From the IMG/VR virus record IMGVR_UViG_3300023116_000194, positions 1-32,322 of that record: DNA of 32,322 nt. One strand, written 5' to 3'. The notes under the pieces are model-generated. The model was not told the origin of the DNA, ran no database searches, and saw only the letters and a program-made list of their open reading frames with translations. The DNA is from a virus. Shown piece after piece: positions 8,513 through 16,769 of the stretch. How positions within the stretch are numbered: the stretch's first letter is position 1; each line of letters starts with the position of its first letter. The translations under genes were made by a program, and so were the position numbers.

Positions 8513-8518
8513 TATAAT
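8490..8518 (+). promoter_or_regulatory. Sigma70-type early promoter for uvsY/uvsW
   Basis: TTGACT (8490-8495), a 17-nt spacer and TATAAT (8513-8518), with TG at 8510-8511 giving an extended -10 (TGaTATAAT). It begins inside the end of the upstream gene. Predicted transcription starts near 8525, leaving a leader of about 22 nt that is almost all A/T and has no SD. This marks the change from late (TATAAATA) to host-polymerase type control. Confidence 0.85.
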
Positions 8519-8546
8519 GTGACGTATTTTAATTTATTTTTTTATT

Positions 8547-8990
8547 ATGAATCTAGAAGATATTCTTAAAGAATGGCAACAAGATTGCCGCATAGACCCT
8601 ACTAACATTGACGAAGCTTCTCGTTTAACTCCAGAGTTACACGCAAAATATTTGTCTATGTTATCACAATCAAAGTTAAAACTCAAGCAAGCAGAGTTTA
8701 AACAGAAAGAACTCATGAAACTTAAGTGGTTGTGGTACAACGGGAAAATGTCACAAGAAGAAATTGAAGAGTTAGGTTGGGATCCCGATCCGTTTGATGG
8801 TTTGAAAATATTAAAGGGTGAGATGGAACACTATATTGAGGCAGACCCTGAGTTAGTTCAAAGCGAAGCTAAAATCCAGCTTATTAAAACGACTATAGAT
8901 ACTCTTAAAGAAATCGTCGAAAATATAAAGTGGAGGCATCAAACTATTAGCAACATTATACGTTGGAAGCAGTTTGAAGCAGGATTTTAA
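8547..8990 (+). CDS. uvsY: Recombination mediator UvsY
   Basis: 147 residues (T4 UvsY is 137). UvsY loads the UvsX recombinase onto gp32-coated single-stranded DNA. The N-terminus MNLEDILKEWQQDCRID matches the T4 start MRLEDLQEELKKDVFID in pattern. Next come a Lys-rich helical region (about 42-60) and a C-terminal helix ending in RWKQFEAGF, comparable with the T4 RAFEAGK end. The protein is highly helical and charged with no catalytic motif, as expected. It follows a sigma70-type promoter and overlaps uvsW by one base (TAATG), so the two are co-translated. Confidence 0.93.
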   Translation: MNLEDILKEWQQDCRIDPTNIDEASRLTPELHAKYLSMLSQSKLKLKQAEFKQKELMKLKWLWYNGKMSQEEIEELGWDPDPFDGLKILKGEMEHYIEADPELVQSEAKIQLIKTTIDTLKEIVENIKWRHQTISNIIRWKQFEAGF

Positions 8991-10465
8991 TGAATGAAAT
9001 AACGCTCAAAATGAAAGATCATTCTTTTCTTCGGTTGCTCGAATGTGAAAATCACATCGCAACTGAATTGAGCGAACACTTTACTTTTGAAGTTCCTGGC
9101 GCTAAGTATATGCCAGCCGTTAAAAACAGAGTTTGGGACGGCAAAATTCGTATGCTCAATCGTACGAACGGCGAGATTAACGTCGGTCTCTTTCCAGAAA
9201 TTAATCGGTTTGCCCTGTCCAAAGGGTATCGTGTTGTAGTTGAAGATGGACATTTTGGTTTGCCGTTTGAGCAGAACAAAATTGAACACATCAAAACACT
9301 CGACTGGATTAAAACGTTAAACCTTCCCTTTGAGATTCGCGATTATCAGTACGATGCTTTTTGTCACGCAGTGCAACACAAACGATGTGTGTTATTATCT
9401 CCAACTGGCAGTGGAAAGTCGCTTATAATCTACACGCTGATGCGTTGGTACTTAGAGAATCGCAAAGAAAAAATTCTTTTAATTGTTCCCACAACCTCTC
9501 TTGTCGAGCAGATGTATAAAGACTTTCAAGAATATGGTTTTGATGTTGAAACTAATTGCCATCGAATATACAGCGGAAAAGATAAAGACTCCGACAAACC
9601 AGTGATCATCACCACGTGGCAATCCATATACAAACTTGGTCCTAAATGGTTTGAAAAGTTTGGATGCATTTTTGGTGATGAGGTTCATGGATTTAAATCT
9701 AAATCTTTATCTTCTATTATGAACAAGTCGATTTATGCAGAGTATCGTTTCGGAACTACGGGAACTCTAGACGGAACACAAGTAAATAAAATGGTGTTGG
9801 AGGGTTTGTTTGGTCCAGTGCATCGAGTAACAACGACGGCTAAGCTGCAAGAAAAAGCAGAATTAGCTAAGCTAAATATAGACATCATCCAATTAAAATA
9901 CGATGAGGAAACTTGTGCTCAGTTATCTAACATTCATTATCAAGGAGAAATTGATTTCCTTGTGGGACACGCTCCCCGGAACCGTTTCATTCGTAATTTG
10001 TCTTGCAGTCTTGATGGCAATACACTTGTTCTTTTTAACTTAGTAGAAAAACATGGAAAAGTTTTGCGTGATTTAATTGAGGAAAAAATTGAAAATGGAC
10101 GAAGACTCTTTTACGTGTCAGGAGAAACAAAAACTACAGACAGAGAAGCTATCAGAAAAATTGTGGAACAACAGTCTAATGCTATTGTCCTTGCTTCTCT
10201 TGGTACTTTTTCCACTGGGATTAACATTCGTAATATCCACAATATCGTCTTCGCATCCCCTAGTAAATCCCAAATACGAGTACTCCAATCAATCGGACGT
10301 GGGTTGCGCCTATCGGATGATGGTCGCACAACAAAATTATACGACATCGCAGATGACTTGCGATACAAAGGGAAACCAAACTTCACCCTAAAACATAGCG
10401 CCGAGAGAATTAAAATTTATGAGTCCGAACATTTTCAATTTAAAATATCGGCAATAGACATATGA
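8990..10465 (+). CDS. uvsW: DNA/RNA helicase UvsW
   Basis: 491 residues (T4 UvsW is 503). This superfamily 2 helicase remodels branched DNA and R-loops and helps switch from origin to recombination-dependent replication. Walker A is SPTGSGKS (137-144), the Walker B box is DEVH (230-233), a motif III-like FGTTGTL lies near 255, and the motif VI pattern QSIGRGLRLS is near 435. The N-terminal ~100 residues correspond to the T4 UvsW substrate-binding domain. A GGA-type SD lies before the ATG. The stop overlaps the start of a glycosyltransferase (ATGA), so an accessory gene has been joined to the end of this core operon. Confidence 0.96.
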   Translation: MNEITLKMKDHSFLRLLECENHIATELSEHFTFEVPGAKYMPAVKNRVWDGKIRMLNRTNGEINVGLFPEINRFALSKGYRVVVEDGHFGLPFEQNKIEHIKTLDWIKTLNLPFEIRDYQYDAFCHAVQHKRCVLLSPTGSGKSLIIYTLMRWYLENRKEKILLIVPTTSLVEQMYKDFQEYGFDVETNCHRIYSGKDKDSDKPVIITTWQSIYKLGPKWFEKFGCIFGDEVHGFKSKSLSSIMNKSIYAEYRFGTTGTLDGTQVNKMVLEGLFGPVHRVTTTAKLQEKAELAKLNIDIIQLKYDEETCAQLSNIHYQGEIDFLVGHAPRNRFIRNLSCSLDGNTLVLFNLVEKHGKVLRDLIEEKIENGRRLFYVSGETKTTDREAIRKIVEQQSNAIVLASLGTFSTGINIRNIHNIVFASPSKSQIRVLQSIGRGLRLSDDGRTTKLYDIADDLRYKGKPNFTLKHSAERIKIYESEHFQFKISAIDI

Positions 10466-11211
10466 GAGTTTTAGCTTCTTGCGACTCTAAATATTTTTTG
10501 GCTTTCGGTAGAACGTTTTATACTTCTGCTAAAATGAATGGTTATTCTCCTATAATTAATGTAATTAACCCTACGGAGGAGGCCAAACAATTAGCGAATG
10601 GAATAAAAAATATTTTTTTTACCGAAGAAAAAAATACTAGATATGAATTTTATGCTTCACATAGATTTATTATAGCTCCAAAATACATTAAGAATGGTTT
10701 ATTGATTGTAGATATAGATTCAATTTTTGTAAATTCGATGCAAGAAGATTTTATAGATTACCCCGTTGGTATTTTTAAAAGAACTGGCGGAGTGCCAGCT
10801 GCAGGGCTTGTCTGGTTTAATGGGTCCGAAAATTCTTTATCGTTTGCTAAACGGTTATCGAACAGTTTAAAAACTAAACTAAAAAATCCGCAAGAGTGGG
10901 GCATAGATCAAACTATTTTGAATAGAGTGTTTCAAGAATACAGAAATGAAATTGAAATATATTCTTTCGATGAGAAACATTTTGATCCGTTTAAGTTTAG
11001 TTCTTTGGACACACCTATATGGTCTGGAAAAGGTAAAAGAAAATATATCGATAAAAAATATTTAAATTTATTTAACGAAATTAAAAATAACGCAGAGGAG
11101 TTGTTTGGACCTATAACAAAAACGGAAGAAGACAGCATTGAAGCGACTAAGGATGCTATTAATTGGCATTCACCAAACGCATGGTTGCCTAGGCATATGG
11201 TAAAAAAATGA
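10462..11211 (+). CDS. Putative GT-A-fold glycosyltransferase
   Basis: 249 residues. LIVDIDSIFV (about 81-90) looks like the DxD metal/nucleotide-sugar site (Asp84, Asp86) of GT-A glycosyltransferases. GGVPAAGLVWFN (about 109-120) and WGIDQTILNRVF (about 146-157) fit the acceptor-side and (N/G)xDQ patterns common in such enzymes. No membrane segment or signal peptide is seen, so it would act in the cytoplasm. Codon use is visibly more A/T-rich than uvsW. It overlaps both neighbours by 4 nt and forms a pair with the next glycosyltransferase. The sugar and acceptor (host surface glycan, virion protein or DNA) cannot be told from sequence. Confidence 0.7.
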   Translation: MRVLASCDSKYFLAFGRTFYTSAKMNGYSPIINVINPTEEAKQLANGIKNIFFTEEKNTRYEFYASHRFIIAPKYIKNGLLIVDIDSIFVNSMQEDFIDYPVGIFKRTGGVPAAGLVWFNGSENSLSFAKRLSNSLKTKLKNPQEWGIDQTILNRVFQEYRNEIEIYSFDEKHFDPFKFSSLDTPIWSGKGKRKYIDKKYLNLFNEIKNNAEELFGPITKTEEDSIEATKDAINWHSPNAWLPRHMVKK

Positions 11212-11969
11212 ATTTAGTTTATCAATATTACATTACTGATGAACCTTATCCTTTGTCACTAGAATATTCCTGTCAGTTTGCTGCCGAATACGCAGAAAAA
11301 AATGAAGCCGAATATTTATTTCAAGAAAAATCTTTTTTGCCTGATGAGACTGAAAAATATTGGAAAGATGGATTAGTCTATCATGATATTTGTCGGCTTT
11401 GGAAAGATCCTTTATTTGATAACTATGATTATATTTTATATCTTGATTGTGATGTTATCGCTTTACCCAACGCCTCTAATATTTTTAATTTAAATCCAAA
11501 ACATGTTGCTGGTTGGACAGAAAGAAAACCTAAAAATTCAATCATAACAGGTTTTCATCCATTTGGGTCTGATCATTATAGAGATATTAAAAAATCTTTT
11601 GCTGAGTTTAATGCTCCGTTAATTCAGTCTAAATATAAAGAAGTGTCTACTAGAATATTAAATAGTGGCGTGTTGCTTTGGAGTAAAGAAGCTAGATTAA
11701 TAGCAAGAGAAAAATTTGAAAATTGGAAAAAATGGTATGATCGTCCAGAGTATGAATTTTGGGTAGTTCTAGATCAAATATACCTTAGCGCAATGTTCAA
11801 TAAATATGAATTGGATGTTATGGAACTAGATGATGAATGGAACATAACTCCTTCGTTTTTTGAAACTGGCATTGCTCCGGAATATTCTAATTTTTTACAC
11901 TTTAGTAAACCAGACAATGAAGATTTAGTTCGTTACGTTAAAAAAAATGTTTTAAAAGGTAAAAAATGA
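11208..11969 (+). CDS. Putative glycosyltransferase, GT8-like
   Basis: 253 residues. DYILYLDCDVIALPN (about 74-88) is a good DxD motif (Asp80, Asp82) in the style of GT8 enzymes (glycogenin/LgtC type). NSGVLLWSKEAR (about 149-160) and VLDQIYLSAMF (about 184-194) match the NxG-L and DQ-L--- patterns of that family. No membrane segment is seen. It starts inside the stop of the preceding glycosyltransferase and ends inside the next start (ATGA at both ends), so three accessory genes form one tight cassette between uvsW and gp55. Codon use is A/T-rich like its partner. Substrates are unknown. Confidence 0.75.
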   Translation: MNLVYQYYITDEPYPLSLEYSCQFAAEYAEKNEAEYLFQEKSFLPDETEKYWKDGLVYHDICRLWKDPLFDNYDYILYLDCDVIALPNASNIFNLNPKHVAGWTERKPKNSIITGFHPFGSDHYRDIKKSFAEFNAPLIQSKYKEVSTRILNSGVLLWSKEARLIAREKFENWKKWYDRPEYEFWVVLDQIYLSAMFNKYELDVMELDDEWNITPSFFETGIAPEYSNFLHFSKPDNEDLVRYVKKNVLKGKK

Positions 11970-12433
11970 TGGAACCTAACAAAGACATAATACAGTTCAA
12001 ATTATCTTCTGGTGCCGAAATAGTTTGTGAAGTATTAGAATGGAACGATCAAGAAGATCCTAGTAGTGTTTTGATTGTAAAAAATGCTATGGCAATTATA
12101 TATTGGGATCATTCTAACGGTGAAAGATCATATGTTTTTAGACCTTGGATTTCTTTTCCGGACGAAAAAACTGATTTTGTTATTTTAAATCCGGATCACA
12201 TTTGTTCCATGAATAGACCTGGAAATTACCTTTCTCAACAATACCATGGTACTGTTGAAGAAGTCTTAGAAAACAATCGAAGAAGAGATGAAACATTAAA
12301 AGAAGAACATATAGAAAGTTTAAAAAAGTTTCATAAAATTTTGAAAGGTATAGCTGGAATTGATAATGAAGAAAAGGAAACCCCAAAAAAATCAAACGTA
12401 ATTCAATTTCCAGACCCAGACAAAATTCATTAA
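11966..12433 (+). CDS. Sm-like (LSm-type) phage protein candidate
   Basis: 155 residues. The N-terminal part (about residues 8-40: IIQFKLSSGAEIVCEVLEW, then LIVKNAMAII) has the Sm1 look of a bent five-stranded barrel: a L-x-x-G-x-E-h-x-x-x-h pattern followed by h-h-x-N-A. FVILNPDHICSMNRP (about 71-85) could be the Sm2 strand pair. A charged helix (about 97-127) and an acidic/basic tail follow. Sm-like proteins bind RNA, so a riboregulator role is possible, but this is a fold guess, not a firm family match. It closes the glycosyltransferase cassette, with a 4-nt overlap, and lies upstream of the gp55 promoter. Confidence 0.5.
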   Translation: MMEPNKDIIQFKLSSGAEIVCEVLEWNDQEDPSSVLIVKNAMAIIYWDHSNGERSYVFRPWISFPDEKTDFVILNPDHICSMNRPGNYLSQQYHGTVEEVLENNRRRDETLKEEHIESLKKFHKILKGIAGIDNEEKETPKKSNVIQFPDPDKIH

Positions 12434-12479
12434 TACTATTTCCCCTTACGCGTTAAGCTTTATTTTATAGAAAAGTTTT

Positions 12480-12503
12480 ACTCTTGTCAACCTTGACAGG
12501 AGT
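12480..12503 (+). repeat. 24-bp near-perfect palindrome over the gp55 promoter -35 (operator candidate)
   Basis: Two 11-nt arms, ACTCTTGTCAA (12480-12490) and TTGACAGGAGT (12493-12503), are separated by CC and are reverse complements at 10 of 11 positions. The right arm contains the whole -35 hexamer TTGACA of the gp55 promoter. A dimeric repressor binding here would block polymerase. In RNA read from upstream it could also fold as a 9-bp hairpin with loop AACCUU, but there is no good T-tract after it, so a terminator is less likely. Confidence 0.6.
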
Positions 12504-12520
12504 TTAAATTTCAGTATAAT
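12493..12520 (+). promoter_or_regulatory. Consensus sigma70 promoter for gp55
   Basis: TTGACA (12493-12498) and TATAAT (12515-12520), both exact consensus, are separated by 16 nt. Predicted transcription starts near 12527, giving an 18-nt leader to the ATG at 12545 with no SD. Being an exact consensus, it should be used by host RNA polymerase early in infection unless repressed through the overlapping palindrome. Confidence 0.88.
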
Positions 12521-12544
12521 ATTTTTTATTTTATGGTGTACATT

Positions 12545-13135
12545 ATGTCCGAGATTGCAAAAGCAAAACCACACTACGTCAACAATGCCGACTTCTCATC
12601 TGCTGTTGTAGAATATGTTTCTAAAGCACAAACTGCTAAATCTAATAAAGAATCCAAACCCATGATTCCTAACTACATTGCTGAATGTTTCCTAAAAATT
12701 GCAGAAGGACTTTCGCATAAAGCAAACTTTGTACGCTACACATACAGAGAAGAAATGGTTATGGATGCTGTTGAAAATTGTTTAAAGGCGATTGAAAATT
12801 ATAATCTTGAAGCTGCCACGAGAACAGGCAAACCAAATGCATTTGCATATTTCACACAGATCGCTTGGTATGCTTTCCTTAGACGTATCGAAAAAGAAAA
12901 GAAGCAGCAGGACATCAAGCTTAAGTATCTCAGCGAGTCCGGTATCGAATTACTCGTGGCTGAAGAGATCGACAACAATGAAGCGAGCCGAGAAACTCAA
13001 GCCTTCGTTGAAAGTTTGCGAGAACGTATTGACTTAGTCAAAGAAAATGATAGACTAATTAAAGAGTATTCAAAAACCGAAAGAAAAAAGCGTTCAAGAA
13101 ATGCTGACTCTGATTTATCTAACTTTATGGAATAG
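12545..13135 (+). CDS. 55: Late transcription sigma factor gp55
   Basis: 196 residues from the ATG at 12545; an in-frame ATG at 12533 would add four residues (MVYI). I prefer 12545 because MSEIAKAKPHYVNN lines up with the T4 start MSETKPKYNYVNN. Gp55 is a small divergent sigma70-family factor that directs polymerase to TATAAATA late promoters with clamp gp45. The T4-like core is visible: AECFLKIAEGLSHKANFVRYTYREEM, then DAVENCLKAIENYN and PNAFAYFTQIAWYAFLRRI, the region-2-like helices that bind core and -10 DNA. A charged helical tail follows. No SD is seen. It has its own consensus promoter and palindrome. Confidence 0.95.
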   Translation: MSEIAKAKPHYVNNADFSSAVVEYVSKAQTAKSNKESKPMIPNYIAECFLKIAEGLSHKANFVRYTYREEMVMDAVENCLKAIENYNLEAATRTGKPNAFAYFTQIAWYAFLRRIEKEKKQQDIKLKYLSESGIELLVAEEIDNNEASRETQAFVESLRERIDLVKENDRLIKEYSKTERKKRSRNADSDLSNFME

Positions 13136-13137
13136 CT

Positions 13138-13296
13138 TTGAAACTCTGGACTATTTGGAAATACGCGCTGGGTGGATTCTCAGACGATAAAACTGAACCT
13201 TACGATGACTATGTGGCATTGCTACGTACAGTAATCGTCGGTGTAAATTTTCTAACTTGTTTTTTTATTATGGCTAACGTGGTGCATAACTGGTGA
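13138..13296 (+). CDS. Small one-pass membrane protein between gp55 and gp47
   Basis: 52 residues starting at TTG (13138), 2 nt after the gp55 stop. No in-frame ATG lies upstream, and the first internal Met is near the C-terminus. Translation gives MKLWTIWKYALGGFSDDKTE, then PYDDYVALLR and a hydrophobic helix VIVGVNFLTCFFIMANVV (about 32-49). I recall a similar small protein at the same place in cyanophage genomes, which supports it being real; that recollection is not a search result. It probably sits in the inner membrane. Its conserved place between the late sigma factor and the recombination nuclease has no known explanation. Confidence 0.8.
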   Translation: MKLWTIWKYALGGFSDDKTEPYDDYVALLRTVIVGVNFLTCFFIMANVVHNW

Positions 13297-13300
13297 ACAA

Positions 13301-14365
13301 ATGCAAATAGCAATACTAAATGATACCCATTGTGGTATACGGAACTCTTCTGATATTTTTATGGACTATCAGGAAAGATTTTATCGTGATGTTTTTTTTC
13401 CTTACTTAAAAGATAACGGTATAAAGAAAATCTTGCACCTTGGAGATTATTATGAAAACCGTACTTCGATTAATTTTAGAGCGCTTAATCATAATCGCAG
13501 AATATTTCTTGACGTTCTGCGGGATAATGATATTCATATGGATATTATTCCGGGTAATCATGATGTTTACTACAAAAACACTAACGACTTAAATTCTCTC
13601 AAAGAATTACTTGGACACTATATGTCTGAGGTTAGAATCATTGAGAAGCCAGAAGTGGTAGATTATGACGGCTGTAAAATTGCGCTGATCCCTTGGATTA
13701 ACCCAGAGAATGAAGACAAAACTCGTTATTTTATTAACACCTGTAAAGCGGATATCTGTGGTGCGCATTTAGAATTGCAGGGGTTTGAGATGCAACGTGG
13801 TATTGAGTGTACAGAAGGACAGGACCCGGCTTGGTTCCGTAAATTTGATATGGTTTTCTCTGGTCATTTCCATACCAAAAGTCAACGAGATAATATTCAT
13901 TATTTAGGTAGTCAGATGGAATTCTTCTGGTCAGATTGTCAGGACCGAAAATACTTTCATGTATTTGATACAGATACTCGCGAGTTAACTGCTGTTGAGA
14001 ATCCAATCAAAATTTTTGAGAAAATATATTACGACGATACCCAGAAGAATTCATATGCTGTTCAGAATCTTCAATACCTTGACAACAAATTTGTTAAGTT
14101 AATCGTCGTTAATAAATCTAAACCTATTGAGTTTGAAAAATTTATTGATCGTATCAATCAAAGATCTGTATATGGTTTACAAATAGCAGAAACTTTTCAA
14201 GATTTTGCCGGTGCACAAGTGGATGACGAAAACTTGGCCCTTGACAGCACAGACGATTTACTTTATACTTATATCGATGCTGTGGACACCGATCTTAATA
14301 AAGAACGAATCAAATCAAAGGTTCGTGAACTCATGGTTGAAGCTCAGAATTTAGAAATTTTATGA
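13301..14365 (+). CDS. 47: Recombination endonuclease subunit gp47 (Mre11-like)
   Basis: 354 residues (T4 gp47 is 339). With gp46 it forms the Mre11/Rad50-type nuclease that resects DNA ends and degrades host DNA. Metallophosphoesterase motifs are complete: DTH (Asp8, His10), GD (48-49), GNHD (85-88), His156 in GAHLEL and GHFH (188-191). The C-terminal third (about 240-354) would be the capping and gp46-binding part. No SD is visible before the ATG (GTGAACAA precedes it). It overlaps gp46 by 4 nt (ATGA), as expected for two subunits made in balanced amounts. Confidence 0.97.
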   Translation: MQIAILNDTHCGIRNSSDIFMDYQERFYRDVFFPYLKDNGIKKILHLGDYYENRTSINFRALNHNRRIFLDVLRDNDIHMDIIPGNHDVYYKNTNDLNSLKELLGHYMSEVRIIEKPEVVDYDGCKIALIPWINPENEDKTRYFINTCKADICGAHLELQGFEMQRGIECTEGQDPAWFRKFDMVFSGHFHTKSQRDNIHYLGSQMEFFWSDCQDRKYFHVFDTDTRELTAVENPIKIFEKIYYDDTQKNSYAVQNLQYLDNKFVKLIVVNKSKPIEFEKFIDRINQRSVYGLQIAETFQDFAGAQVDDENLALDSTDDLLYTYIDAVDTDLNKERIKSKVRELMVEAQNLEIL

Positions 14366-16083
14366 TAAAATTTAAACACCTTCGTTATAAAAATTTCCTA
14401 AGCACTGGCGATCATTGGACCGACATTGCTTTGGACGAAACTCCGACTACTTTGATTGTGGGTCAAAATGGTTCTGGCAAATCTACAATGCTTGATGCTT
14501 TGTCGTTCGCGCTTTTTGGTAAAGCACATCGCAGTGTTAATAAACCGCAACTGGTGAACTCAATCAACAACAAAGATTGTCTTGTTGAAGTCTACTTTGA
14601 GGTCGGCGCACAAGCTTACACTATTCGTCGCGGTATCAAACCTACTGTGTTTGAGATATGGTATGGTATGCCAAACACAGGCAGGCTGTTTAATCAGGAC
14701 TCGCATAATAAAGAGTATCAAAAAATACTTGAGCAAAATATTCTTAAGCTCAATCACAAGTCGTTTCATCAGGTCGTTGTGCTGGGGAGTAGCAGTTTTA
14801 TTCCTTTTATGCAACTCCCCGCACAACATCGCCGTGAAGTCATTGAGGACCTATTAGATATTAATGTGTTCTCAAAAATGAACAACCTTCTAAAAGAGAA
14901 GGTATCTTTGCTGAAAGAAACTATCAAGGAGAATGAATACGAACTTGAACTTGTTAAAACTAAGATAGATGCTCAGGAAGAACATATATCTGAATTAGAA
15001 AAAATCTCTGAAACTGCTAAAGATAAACTAGAGTCTGAACTCAAAGAGCAGCAAGCAGAGTTGGCCCGTCTGGAGAAACTCGTTGAAGAGTATACCGATA
15101 CTGGACTTCGAGAAGTAGAGAAGTTGTTGTTTGAAACAAAAAGAAAGATTGACGAACTTGAGAAATATGATTTTCAGTTTGATCAGAAGATTAAAAAGTT
15201 TGACAAGGATGTGAAATTCTATGAGGATAACGACACATGTCCCACCTGTGATCAAGAGATCGCCGCTGATATCAAAAGTAAAAAGTTCAGAGAAACTTTC
15301 GACGCGAAAGGAGAGATCGAAGACGCCAAGCTCACACTCTCCTTCAAAATAGCAAAACACTATGATGAGATGACGTGGAATGAAAACATTTTGTCCGAAG
15401 AAACATCTAAGCTCCAAGATGTCGAAATGCACAGGCGTGACATTAAAAGACTCAAGCGGCAAATACAAGGTTTATGTGATGAATTATCCGCAGGGGGGCA
15501 GGACTTGGATAGTTTGCAAACCGCAAAATCTACGCTTGAGGATCTACGAAGATCTCGTGAGGAGGTCGTGTCGAGGAAACTGGAACTCGCGGAAGAACGG
15601 GAATATAATAACGTTATTACAGAGTTGCTCAAAGACTCCGGAATCAAAACCAAAATCATCAAACAATACTTGCCCGTTATTAACAAACTCACGAATCAAT
15701 ACCTTCAAGTACTCGACTTTTATGTCCACTTCGATTTGGACGAAGGATTCAATGAAACAATCCGATCTCGTCATCGAGATGCCTTCTCCTATTCGTCGTT
15801 CAGCGAAGGCGAGAAGCAACGCATAGACCTCGCCTTGTTATTCACATGGCGTCAGGTTGCGCGAATGAAGAATAGCATTGCAACCAATCTTCTAATTCTA
15901 GATGAAACTTTCGATAGCAGCTTAGATGCTGATGGTATTGATAACCTCACTAAAATTCTAGAGACGCTTGACAAAGATACAAATGTCTTTATAATATCAC
16001 ACAAAGGTGAGGTTCTAGAGAACAAGTTTGATCGTAAACTAGAATTTGTAAAAACTAAAAACTTTTCAAAAATAGCAGCGTAA
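14362..16083 (+). CDS. 46: Recombination endonuclease subunit gp46 (Rad50-like)
   Basis: 573 residues (T4 gp46 is 560). SMC/Rad50-type ATPase partner of gp47. Walker A is GQNGSGKST (34-42), long coiled coils flank a zinc-hook CPTC (Cys293, Cys296), the ABC signature is FSEGEKQR (480-487), and Walker B is LLILDETFDSS with Asp514 and Glu515. A conserved His in IISHKGE follows near 548. All key residues are present, so the enzyme should be active. Ribosomes probably reach it by coupling from gp47 (ATGA overlap). It is followed after 7 nt by the clamp gene. Confidence 0.97.
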   Translation: MIKFKHLRYKNFLSTGDHWTDIALDETPTTLIVGQNGSGKSTMLDALSFALFGKAHRSVNKPQLVNSINNKDCLVEVYFEVGAQAYTIRRGIKPTVFEIWYGMPNTGRLFNQDSHNKEYQKILEQNILKLNHKSFHQVVVLGSSSFIPFMQLPAQHRREVIEDLLDINVFSKMNNLLKEKVSLLKETIKENEYELELVKTKIDAQEEHISELEKISETAKDKLESELKEQQAELARLEKLVEEYTDTGLREVEKLLFETKRKIDELEKYDFQFDQKIKKFDKDVKFYEDNDTCPTCDQEIAADIKSKKFRETFDAKGEIEDAKLTLSFKIAKHYDEMTWNENILSEETSKLQDVEMHRRDIKRLKRQIQGLCDELSAGGQDLDSLQTAKSTLEDLRRSREEVVSRKLELAEEREYNNVITELLKDSGIKTKIIKQYLPVINKLTNQYLQVLDFYVHFDLDEGFNETIRSRHRDAFSYSSFSEGEKQRIDLALLFTWRQVARMKNSIATNLLILDETFDSSLDADGIDNLTKILETLDKDTNVFIISHKGEVLENKFDRKLEFVKTKNFSKIAA

Positions 16084-16090
16084 GGATTAT

Positions 16091-16768
16091 ATGATGGAAC
16101 TATCTGAAAAAACTTTAGAGGTGTTGAAAAACTATGCTTCTATCAACTCTAATATTGTTATCGAAGCGGGTAACACTGTTAAGACGGTTGCCGAAGCTAA
16201 AAATGTTTTATCATCTTCAATATTGGAAGATGAATTCCCACGCACTTTTGGGGTCTATGATCTAAACGAATTTCTCAGAACGTTGGGGCTTGTTGATTCG
16301 CCTCGTGTTTTCTTTGAAGATAATTTTGTATCAATCTCTGATAGTACAGGTAGAAGCAGAATCAAGTATCACTACAGCGATCCTGAGAATTTGACGAAGC
16401 CTAATAAGGCTATCATTATGCCAGAGCCAGAAGTCAAGTTTACTCTTGATCGTGACACTCTCGCCAAGATCAAACGCGCTGCCTCAGTGTTAGGTCATTC
16501 TGAAATGACTATCTCTGTGGAAAATAATGTGATCGTTCTGAGCGTTATAGATACTAACGACAAAACATCCAATGCATTTTCAATTGATGTCAATGGAACT
16601 TTTGTTGATTCTAATTTCAATTTTGTAATTAACATTTCTAATCTTAAAATGATTGACGGTGATTACGAGGTTGCGATTTCGTCAAAATTAATTTCACACT
16701 TTGTGAATAAAGAATCCAATATTGAATATTGGGTAGCACTTGAAAAAACCAGTACGTACGGAGGTTAA
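16091..16768 (+). CDS. 45: Sliding clamp gp45
   Basis: 225 residues (T4 gp45 is 228). It forms the trimeric ring that tethers DNA polymerase and, in T4, also activates late promoters with gp55. The N-terminus (LSEKTLEVLKNYASINSNIV) and the block FPRTFGVYDLNEFLRTLGL (about 50-68) are T4-clamp-like, and so is the strand-rich remainder. SD AAGGAT precedes a double ATG. Either Met could start; the second is equally well placed. It lies downstream of gp46 and upstream of the clamp-loader genes. Confidence 0.96.
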   Translation: MMELSEKTLEVLKNYASINSNIVIEAGNTVKTVAEAKNVLSSSILEDEFPRTFGVYDLNEFLRTLGLVDSPRVFFEDNFVSISDSTGRSRIKYHYSDPENLTKPNKAIIMPEPEVKFTLDRDTLAKIKRAASVLGHSEMTISVENNVIVLSVIDTNDKTSNAFSIDVNGTFVDSNFNFVINISNLKMIDGDYEVAISSKLISHFVNKESNIEYWVALEKTSTYGG

Positions 16769-16769
16769 A

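Noticed and set aside
12445-12465. CTTA-TAAG inverted repeat around ACGCG after the Sm-like gene
   Set aside because: The stem is only about 4 bp and has no T-tract directly after it; too weak to call a terminator.
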